In this document: in pieces, positions 1 to 8,302 of the stretch
How the letters are laid out: the number at the start of each line of letters is the position of its first letter
How positions within the stretch are numbered: the stretch's first letter is position 1
DNA from: Rodentolepis nana
Lineage: Eukaryota > Platyhelminthes > Cestoda > Cyclophyllidea > Hymenolepididae
Assembly (NCBI GenBank): GCA_900617975.1
Contig: UZAE01013580.1
Coordinates: 1-15,225, forward strand
Direction of reading: 5' to 3'
DNA: 15,225 nt
Translations under genes and position numbers: made by a program
Notes under the pieces: generated by a model
Databases searched by the model: none
What the model saw: the letters and a program-made list of their open reading frames with translations, nothing else
Told to the model about the DNA's origin: nothing

Positions 1-289
1 TCCTGATTTATTCTTGGCAAAATAATTGAAGATCCTGGTTCTGGTCACAAACCAGTCATTGCTAGTATGTAACCTACAGGAGGAAATGGATAAGACCCAC
101 CTGATTCGGTGTCCAGCCCTAAAGACAAGTATGGAAAGCCAAAGATACTGGGAAGCAAGAAGACAGCTAATGAATTGCCATTGATTAACTGCTATAAATG
201 TACCCCCCCCCCTTCTTGGGGGAAGCTGAAGTCAAAGATTAAGGGCTAATGATAAATATCATAAAGCCTGCCATTTGAAATAAATAAAT
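1..289 (+). mobile_element. 3' end of an RNase H-type non-LTR retrotransposon (LINE), copy 1, decayed
   Basis: This is the tail of a LINE ORF2 plus its 3' UTR, cut by the window edge. Around 80-178 the reading frame gives QEEMDKTHLIRCPAL followed by SQRYWEARRQL and a stop. It is the last part of the Cys/His knuckle (C-x2-C...HL-x3-C) that follows RNase H in many LINE ORF2 proteins. A second copy at 12604-12923 confirms it. Copy 1 lost a base near 60-70, so the CPLC half of the knuckle is out of frame, and the sequence before about 50 has drifted badly. The 3' UTR holds a C10-TTCTT-G5 hairpin (203-222), then a shared tail (222-289) ending in AAAT repeats. The clade is uncertain (I/Jockey/R1-like by the presence of RNase H). 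It is a dead copy. Confidence 0.75.
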
Positions 290-1800
290 GTTCAGAAATT
301 GCGTAATTAAAGCTTGAAATTCAAACTACTGGAGTTTGAATAAAAAGAGTCGCATTGTATATTTTACCGAAATGGAGACAATTTTCGCAAATATATACTA
401 TAATACTAATAAAGTGCTTTGTCAATAACCGTCAAATTATCAATAATTTGGGAGATCGTAAAATGCGATTAAAAGTAGTGATTTCACAACGGCTCAAGAA
501 GCCCGTTTGGGTTGGTGTTAAGAAAGTGTTGACAAGTTGAAATCGTGTGGTCGAAAGGAAATAGAACCAAACTAGCGAAGAACTAAATCCAATTAGAAAA
601 GAATTGCTATAACCTCGACCGAGGTAGGCAGAAAGCTTCAGAATCTCCACATGCAAACGTAAAAAGAAAAAGAAATACTTATTGGAGAGGGGAAGAGGGG
701 GTAGGTGGGCGTCCGATCTGAGCAAGTAGAAACTGGATCGTGGAAAAAAGCCGCTGGTGAACTACTTTTGCAATTATTGTTCCGGAGAGTAGTTCATGAA
801 AAAAAACAACATTGTCTGGCAGTTAGAACGCGCAGACGTGGAGTCACTATACGTCCGCACTGGACTGATTCGGGCTCTAAAATTACTGCCACTCAGCAAG
901 TTATTGGACATCTTTTGTAATAATAAAAATTCATCACTGAGTTGCTACTTTCCTTGTTCACAAGCCTGATAAATGAACGGTAAAGTCGTCATTGATAAGA
1001 TGTTCATTAGTTAATAGGTTAATGACTCAAATAACCACAAGGAGAATGTCGAGTAAGACCCAGTCAAGACATGAAAGAGGGATTTTGGTCCTGAATTCCG
1101 TTTCATGTCATCTCATGGAGATCACTTTGGGTCAGTCTTGGACTATCCAACTTCCTAATGGGGTGAAATATCATTTGAGGCATTTCAGAGGAAAATTGTG
1201 GCATTTTTATAGTGACGCTGTCAACACATGTAAAAGAGTATCAATTCGAATATTGTCTAAACATTGCAAAAAGCGAAGAGATAAAAATTTATAAGAGTCA
1301 TTGTTATCTTCTAATCAGGATGTTGCGATAAAAATTATTTTTAAATCTATTGTTGTATTGAAATTTCGCTCATAAAATTATTTAATAAGAACTTTACTTT
1401 GAAACGAATTAATCGGATAATAGGATAATAACTATTCCATTTTGATTGACACACAGCGAAGGAACTAATCCACCTATTAAGCTATTTGGAAAGGATATTA
1501 TTTGATACAAATATTTTCTATTGTGCGCAAATACTACGCTACATTTCGGAATTTATGTTTATATCCCCAATAGGATCAAATTACAAGTAAAGATCATTCT
1601 CGTGGGAAAGAAAACCTTTAAAATGTTCACCTTTTGAAAAGCCATATCATTTTGCTCCCTTATTTCATTTGAAAATAATTATAAAAATAGCAGCAATTCA
1701 GAAAACGCACTGACTACTTCTATACCCCGTGGGTAAATATAGTATTAGAGAAACGCTAAGGGTTGTCTAAATTTAGCCGAAATATGTTTGATACTGAACG
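290..1800. other. Upstream spacer of the PC2 gene, no gene recognised
   Basis: This is AT-rich DNA of about 1.5 kb. Two short open frames occur, at 705-920 (71 codons) and 992-1294 (100 codons). Neither shows a recognisable motif, a signal peptide or splice-site support, and lengths like these arise by chance. A 14-bp inverted repeat, ACCTCG-AC-CGAGGT, lies at 612-625. No repeat shared with the rest of the window was seen here. Confidence 0.5.
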
Positions 1801-1807
1801 AATAGAC

Positions 1808-1951
1808 ATTGGTCAATTAACGTAGCCAATCAGCGCTGAGAATTTACTTAAGAACGCATTGGCATCGATCAATGACCCTGCCCCAACGCGTTCTCATTAG
1901 CCAATGAGCACGAATAGAGGTATAAAATCTTCCCAAGTTCTCGTTTTCTCA
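1808..1951 (+). promoter_or_regulatory. Compact TATA promoter with four CCAAT/ATTGG boxes for the PC2 gene
   Basis: A TATAAAA box lies at 1921-1927. An initiator-like TCATTTT has its A at 1951, exactly 30 nt downstream. This would leave a 5' UTR of only about 15 nt before the ATG at 1966. Upstream there are ATTGG (1808-1812), CCAAT (1826-1830), ATTGG (1858-1862) and CCAAT (1901-1905), which match the core of NF-Y sites. The last lies inside a perfect inverted repeat, CTCATT-AGCC-AATGAG (1894-1909). The TATA and CCAAT words are seen directly; the start site is inferred. A trans-spliced leader instead of this start is possible in flatworms. Confidence 0.6.
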
Positions 1952-1965
1952 TTTTTGAGCTTGCC

Positions 1966-4901
1966 ATGTCCATGCAAGCTTACCTCACCCGTCTTCTTAT
2001 AGTCGGGCTGTGTGTCGGATTAATTTCAGCCCGAATCCGCACGAATCAATGGCTAGTACGCCTTCAAACAGATGGCCAAGAGGGCCGAGATGTCATGAAA
2101 TCTCGAGCTAAACGAATTGCGGAGGAACAGGGTTTCAGAACTTTGCTGGAAGACCATGATTCCTTCTTCTACCCAAATGAATTTCTCTTCATGCATCCGA
2201 ATATGAAAGAGACAAGCAAAGAAATTCACGATACTCTTGTTGGTCATCCGAGTATTGAAAGTGCGGAACAGCTGAATGGTTATCGACGCAATAAACGCGG
2301 GTACAAGGACATTGAATTAGTAGAAGATGATCAAACAGAACGAACTCCTGATGAAAATAAGAAGAATCTTGTAAGAGAACTGGCGTCAGACCCACTCTTC
2401 CCTAAAGAATGGTACATCCACAATACTGGACAAGCTGAAGGTACTCCTGGTTTGGATCTGAATGTCTTGGACGCTTGGGCTCAAAATATTACTGGAAGAG
2501 GGGTGGTAACTGGAATTATGGATGATGGTATCGATTACTTGCACCAAGATCTTGCTCCAAACTATGCCGCGGAAGCTAGCTATGATTTCTCAAGTAACGA
2601 CGCTCATCCCTACCCAAGATACACGGACGATTGGTTCAACTCCCATGGGACTCGTTGTGCTGGTGAAATTGCTGCTGTTGGTGGAAATGGTGTTTGTGGG
2701 GTTGGTGTAGCCCCTGGGTCTCGTGTAGCCGGACTTAGAATGCTCGATCAGCCATACATGACGGATCTCATTGAAGCTGCCGCAATGTCTCAAGCTAGGG
2801 ATATCATTGATATCTACTCGGCTAGTTGGGGACCTACCGATAACGGAAAAACTGTCGACGGTCCTAGAAATCATACTATGCAGGTTAATACTTACGAATA
2901 TTTATTTATTTATATCAACTGGCAGGTGTCTTGATGGTTATCATTAGCCCTTTAGTTGACTTCAGGCTTCACAGAGAGAGAGAGAGGAGGAACATCAAAT
3001 GGAAAAAAGTCAAGAGGGGGGGGGCAGAAGAGGGTTTCAAAGATGTAAAAGAAGCCGACACAAAGGTAGAAAAAAAGGTGAGGTGAGTGCTGTAGAAGTA
3101 GTCGAATATGGCATGCAGTGGGGTGATGGTAGTTTGAAGTGAGAAGTCAACTGCCGGTTAATAGACTTTTTTGCCGTATGAGTATATGTTGCCATGGTGC
3201 ACCACGAATATCAATATTAATGACAAAAAAGTTACTGCCTGATAATCTATGTAATTTATAATTCGCATTATAATTAATGATATATTTTTGTAAAACACAC
3301 TCCCAAAAAGTAGGTAGCAATTCATTTTAGAGGATCATTTAAGCAATTTGAAATGGGTTGCTTAATCTTCGCTTATTTGATGCTATGTATATTTAACTTT
3401 ATTTTTTGTAATCAAATATATAGGCCATAGTTGATGGCGTGAATAAAGGAAGACGAGGAAAAGGGTCGTTATTCGTCTGGGCGTCAGGAGACGGGGGAGC
3501 ATTGGATGATTGCAACTGTGATGGATATGCCGCATCGATGTGGACAATCTCAATTAATTCTGCAACAAATGATGGCCAAACTGCTATTTATGATGAATCT
3601 TGTGCCTCAACCCTCGCTTCCACATTTTCAAATGGAAAATCAAGGAAAAGGTCGTTTTGAGGTTGCCTACTTGAACACTCCATTGAGTAGCATCTATGTG
3701 CTAGGATTTCTCGTAATTTTAACCCATAGAAATCAACTCTTCGGCCTTCAGCTGTCATGCAGAAGTCCTATTTCACCCTTTTTGTACATTTTAAAGTCTT
3801 TCGAAGTTTCCATGAGTCCACATACATCATACCATTTCAATCTCATATTCATTCACGAAAGTCCAATGATGCACCATTTTTTTCAGAACACTAATGACTT
3901 GAAATCAGATTCCCTAAGAATTCGCGTATTGGATTTTCACGATACAATAGCAATATTTGTTGCATTTTTTCGGAATTGGACACCGCTTAATATTTTATTT
4001 TCAGTGAAAACTCATGTCTGATTTATTTAATTTAAAAAATAATAATATTTTTTTGGCTTTTAGCCTGGACGCAGGAGTGGCGACAGTAGATCTCTATGAT
4101 GAATGCACGCTGTATCACTCAGGAACTTCGGCTGCGGCGCCTGAAGCAGCGGGTGTTCTGGCCCTCACTCTTGAAGCCAATCCAGATCTAACATGGCGAG
4201 ATGTTCAACATCTAATTGTGCTCACTTCAAAACGGAAATACCTCTACGATCGAGATAGAACTCACAATTGGACTGTTAATGGCGCAGGATTAGAGTTCAA
4301 TCATCTTTTCGGCTATGGAGTTCTTGATGCCGGTGATATGGTCAGAGCTGCTAAGTTATGGAAAACTGTTCCTGAAAGGTTCCATTGTATTGCTGGAATT
4401 TTCCGTGGGCAAAAAGTAATTACGGTTGGGAAACCTATTCAGTTGGAACTTTTCACGGAGTCGTGCCGTGGCAATCCGGATAGTCAAGTTAACTTCATTG
4501 AACATGTCCAAGCCTTCATTTCCATCAAGTCTAGTCGAAGAGGTGATCTAGTGATGTTCTTGACGTCACCTATGAATACAACATCCATGATTCTTGGCGC
4601 TAGACCGTTGGATTCGGATTCCACCAAAGGTTTCGTTAAATGGCCCTTTATGACAACCCACATGTGGGCCGAAAACCCAAGAGGTACCTGGAAGTTGACA
4701 ATCGGTTTGGATCCTCAGAAAAGGCGATCTCGTGATGGTCCAGATCCTGCATTAGGACATGCCGTTTTGACCGAATGGATTCTGATGGTGCATGGAACTC
4801 AAGCATCACCCTACTCACAAATTCCTGACAGTGCAAGTAAATTAGTACCAAAGTTGGAGGTGGTGAAAAGGCAACAATCCTCTCAACGATTCTCGTACTA
4901 A
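1966..4901 (+). CDS. PC2: Prohormone (neuroendocrine) convertase 2, complete gene, 3 exons, 660 aa
   Basis: This is a kexin/furin-family subtilase that cleaves peptide precursors after dibasic sites in dense-core vesicles. Exons are 1966-2883, 3424-3650 and 4064-4901; all introns are GT-AG, with phase 0 then phase 2. The protein starts with a signal peptide (about 1-22). A propeptide follows, ending at RRNKR (107-111) before GYKDI. The catalytic domain has Asp186 (MDDGID), His227 (NSHGTRCAGE) and Ser404 (HSGTSAAAP). The oxyanion residue is Asp329 in WASGDGG, where furin-type convertases have Asn; this marks PC2. The P domain carries RRGDL (540-544) and ends in HGTQ. The length is close to the roughly 638 aa of vertebrate PC2, with a shorter C-terminus and no obvious acidic helix. 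The start at 1966 is the first ATG after the TATA box; the next Met is two codons on. All key residues are intact, so it should be active. The usual PC2 chaperone, 7B2, is not in this window. Confidence 0.97.
2902..3203 (-). mobile_element. SINE-like element, copy A, in PC2 intron 1
   Basis: This is about 302 bp, antisense to the gene, beginning with its AT-rich tail (TATTTATTTATTT) and flanked by ACGAATAT direct repeats at 2894-2901 and 3204-3211. It aligns along its length with copies B (10316-10631) and C (12183-12508). Shared landmarks on the element strand are ACTCATACGGCA near the head, CTTCAAACTACCAT, a pyrimidine-rich middle, then GAAGC-TGAAGTCA and GGGCTAATGATAA in the tail. A GA run and a G run (about 2975-3022) have expanded in it. 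Its flanking repeat starts 10 nt downstream of the PC2 exon 1 donor, and it makes up over half of the 540-nt intron. Confidence 0.8.
3651..4063 (+). other. PC2 intron 2 with a decoy upstream acceptor
   Basis: This is a 413-nt intron with donor AAAAG|gtcgtt and acceptor ggcttttag|CCTGG. The acceptor is fixed by protein alignment, because GVATVDLY must join the STFSNG block. A second acceptor, tattttcag, ends at 4004. Its use would add ten codons and then a stop at 4033-4035, before the catalytic serine. No repeat or gene is seen inside. Confidence 0.7.
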
Positions 4902-5420
4902 TTGCTACCCACTTGGCCGTATTGTTGTCAAGTCCTTGTCGAGTCCTCTTTCTGTGACTTCATATTTTCAGAGTGGTCTATTATTATTTTGAACATTGAT
5001 TCTTTCTGCTCCCCCCCCCCCCCCCCCCCCCCCCCACTCCCCCCTCAATTGATAGGACATGTGGAGGTTCTTGTTTCTGTTTTTTGATCATTTCGTCTGA
5101 TAAAAATTTTTGGATGCGGTCATAATTGCTCGTTTTAATTATTGGTTTAATTCTCGATTTGGTATAATATTGATCAAGGTTTAAAAAATCTTTTTTTATG
5201 GATTAGAATGAAAGCTGTACTTGCCCACTTCATTCTACTGATAATTCCACCGGCAATTTCTAAAATTGGGTCCTTTCTAACATATTTGTAATATGAACAA
5301 TTACCATTTAAATATAAACAAAATCAGAATTTAAAGTCGAAAAATAATCAATTACTACAATTACTTCATAGTCATCTACAAAATTTATCTTCAACTAATT
5401 AAAATATTCGCGCAATATCT
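4902..5420 (+). other. Probable 3' UTR of PC2 with a 25-nt poly(C) tract
   Basis: After the TAA at 4899-4901 there is a C25 run at 5011-5035, followed by ACTCCCCCCTC. No AATAAA lies close by. An ATTAAA at 5398-5403 is the first reasonable poly(A) signal I see, so the transcript end is uncertain. A frame here that appears to encode polyproline is only the C run being translated. Confidence 0.4.
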
Positions 5421-7198
5421 GTCGACATAATTGTTTTAACGACACAGATAAAGAGTTGAAAAAAGGGAATTATTTGCAAAACATCTCTGACATTCATTCA
5501 GTTTGTGGATGTGGTATTGGAAACCCAGTGTTTCTATCTTAATTACATCTTGATGCGTCTCTATTAGCCTCCCAAGATAGTCTAGAAAAGTCAAAAAATC
5601 AATAATAATAAGTAACTGCCTTAATGGTATGATTTATTCTAAAATCAATCGATATGACAAACCTCAATTTTGAACGTTTCGACAAATATACCAATTTAAT
5701 GAAAATTCACTATAAATTAGTAATTTCATTAGTCTTGGATAAATATGGAAATTTTCATCTAAAATCTTCCTTAGAAAGCTATATATCCATACGTTTGATT
5801 ATTGAAAACACTTTGAATCTTTTCGTGACCTTCTGAAGAGTCCTGAATGACGGTGTGGTCGAACTCCGAAGTTACAGAATTTCAAGAAACTTCCGTTTTC
5901 AGATAAACCTCCTCTTAATCGGTCTTGAGTTCTGGAAGTAAGGCTGGTCAGGGTGAATAGAGGATTTTGCAGTGGCCAACACAATTTGGAACACCAAAGC
6001 GAAAGGTTATCTGGTCTCTAAGCGCTACGAGAGGCTGTCTTTTCTCACTATCAAATAGGAGAAAATTGAGGGGCATTTTTAGTTGCATTAACTCCCGATT
6101 CGCTCGGGTTGAGGAGTAGCTGGAGGAGGCTGTCAATGGCAAATTTCATGGGCATAAATTGTTAGTTTGAGAATATATAAGATCTCGGTGAATAGACAAT
6201 GTAGCCCTGCCTGCATTTGTCACTGAGAGAAGCACGTTAGTAAAACCTCGGGTTCGTTACCGGTGCTAGTCGCTTAGAAAGGCGCACAAAATTTTGCTTC
6301 CCTCTAATGCAATCGTACTGACCACGGAATTTTGCAGACTCCATCATTGAGGAAGCAAAATGAAACAAACTTCTCAATAGGCGCATATTTCGCTTGATCG
6401 ATAATCAGCCAGAGAGAACTTGCGGAAAGGTCGTTACTTGTTACTATTTCAGGTCTAGTAGACTGGTTAGCTGTACACTATCTCTGATTGATATGTGTAA
6501 TTCCATGCAATCATTGACCACTATGTAAGTTAAATAGAATTACTCGAAAAAGATAATGCAATAGTTGTTTTGGATGTGTTGAAAACATTGGGAGACATTC
6601 AAAATCCTTTTTTTGAAAGAAAGAATCAATATTTTGAAGACAATCTCTTTAATATGTTTTTTTAAGAATTGAGCAAGACAATGCTTGATAACTTCTGTCA
6701 AACACAATGCAATTGAGCACATTTAGGCAGACATGACAATTTCAAAATAAATTAACAACGAATTGGTTACCAAAATGGTCGTGGATATTTTCCATTTCAC
6801 ATCTTTCAACATAGCATTTTAAACATTTAAATTTCATTCGAAATAATTTGAAAACTTGTCACAATATCGTTTGGGTCAATACACTGGAAAAATTATTTAG
6901 ATTGAGTATTTGTTTAGAATTTGGGGGCTTCTACGCCTTGAAAAAGACTGTAAGATAAAAGAAATTGATAAAGAAGATTTGCTTAAGTATGATGAAATCA
7001 AACAGTGGAGATAAATTATATGGGCTTAGTTATACAAATTACAAGTCTTGGGTGGTGTCAACAAACAACTTTTGAACTCAATAGAGAGATGGAGAGAAGC
7101 AACTTGTATAGTATTATATGGTAAATCTTAAAAGATATCTATGAGGCTCAGTTAGATGTATGATACAAGACAAAAAGGCTTGGAGGCCCCAAGTACCA

Positions 7199-7216
7199 CC
7201 CCCCCCCCCCCCCCCC
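7199..7216 (+). repeat. Poly(C) tract, 18 nt
   Basis: A pure run of 18 C residues lies in the intergenic spacer. It is one of five C-runs of 10 or more on the + strand of this window. Confidence 0.95.
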
Positions 7217-7703
7217 ATCCTATAAATATGGAGCACGTTATTTTCTGCTCTCATCTAAAATTTCGATTGGTCTATGGAATAAAATATTCAGATAAAGGCG
7301 AATGCAGCCTTAACACTTAATGGCGGAAAAATTCGGCATTAGCCAAAAAAATTTATTAGGCAAACTCTAGCCATAAGAAACGACATAGTGCATGTTAAAC
7401 CACAAAAGACCTTAATGTCAAGAAGAACATGCTACAATTCCATTGATATGAGAAACTGAATTTCCAATGTCGGAGTTAATTTAATACAACTATATAATCT
7501 AGTATTTTTGCTTTATCATTGATGCAATATTTAGGTCAAGTTAACAGAGCTTACAAAGAAATTAATAAAGATCTAACGATCTAAAGTTGATCCATTAAAT
7601 TAACTTTAAACAACAAAAAACTCTCTTGACATTCAAAGTTCTAATCATAATTATAACTTTAAAGTAAAAATTAATATTAAAATGAATAGTAAGCGAATTC
7701 TAG

Positions 7704-7706
<3 letters not shown>

Positions 7707-7742
<36 letters not shown>
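7707..7742. repeat. (AT)18 dinucleotide microsatellite
   Basis: A perfect AT repeat of about 36 nt lies in the spacer between the two genes. It is likely polymorphic in length. No function is visible. Confidence 0.95.
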
Positions 7743-7744
<2 letters not shown>

Positions 7745-8070
7745 GGCAATTACCTCAGACAAGCATATATGTATTTTGCTGTCACCCATCAAGTTTAAAA
7801 TAAGATTAAAATATGGTTATTATGATGATTAATCATTTAGCTAGTCTGGTTCGTTTAAGATTGATGATTCAAGGCACTATGAATAATATAATATATCAAT
7901 TAACCGAAATTACAAATGATTACTCAAAAATGAGCTGTTTAATCGAATAAAGAAAGAATATCGCTGAAATATTCGCTCATGAAATGTCTGGTTTTAATAT
8001 TAAGACCGTTTTATTTGCCATACTCAATATGTAAATAAAGACTATCACCATTTACGAGTTCATTATTATT

Positions 8071-8302
8071 TATAAAAGCTCGTCCTTATAAAAATAGAAT
8101 AAACGAAATTAAAAATTTTTGGTTTCAGCAAAATAAATAAATAAAGTAAAATGTTTGAATTTGAAGATTTTTGACAATTTCGTAAATGTTTATATTTCAT
8201 TTATGAAGGTTAAAATCCAACGCGTTGCCACAAAATTCCGGTTAGCCTGAATTGGCATTACTATTGGTACAGCCCGTTACATATACGATAAACATTCCCA
8301 CA
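8071..8302 (+). promoter_or_regulatory. Candidate promoter and 5' UTR of SNAP25
   Basis: TATAAAA (8071-8077) and TATAAAAA (8087-8094) lie about 210-230 nt upstream of the first coding ATG. They could set a start near 8100-8120. The sequence from 8218 to 8302 is less AT-rich than its surroundings, as expected for a transcribed leader. In such an AT-rich region TATA words are frequent, so this is weak evidence. Confidence 0.3.

Larger units (their letters stand above)
5421..8070. other. AT-rich intergenic spacer between PC2 and SNAP25
   Basis: No gene is recognised on either strand. The part from about 5820 to 6480 has a visibly higher GC content and less AT-repeat character than its flanks. 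It could be an old transposon or solo LTR, but I found no partner copy, tRNA primer site or coding motif to support that. The rest is AT-rich with short homopolymers, plus the poly(C) and (AT)n tracts listed separately. Confidence 0.5.

Noticed and set aside
705..920. 71-codon Arg/Lys-rich open frame
   Set aside because: No recognisable family and low-complexity context; not supported as a gene.
992..1294. 100-codon open frame upstream of PC2
   Set aside because: No domain, no splice or start context and no relation to neighbours; possible by chance.
3506..4021. 171-codon open frame overlapping PC2 exon 2 and intron 2
   Set aside because: It is out of frame with the conserved PC2 exon and runs through a spliced intron; it has no motif.
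4902..5087. Apparent polyproline peptide after PC2
   Set aside because: It is produced by the C25 run and lies in the 3' UTR; the same applies to 15001-15186 after SNAP25.
5820..6480. Solo LTR or retroelement coding remnant
   Set aside because: Composition differs from the flanks, but no terminal repeats, primer site, target duplication or protein motif could be seen.
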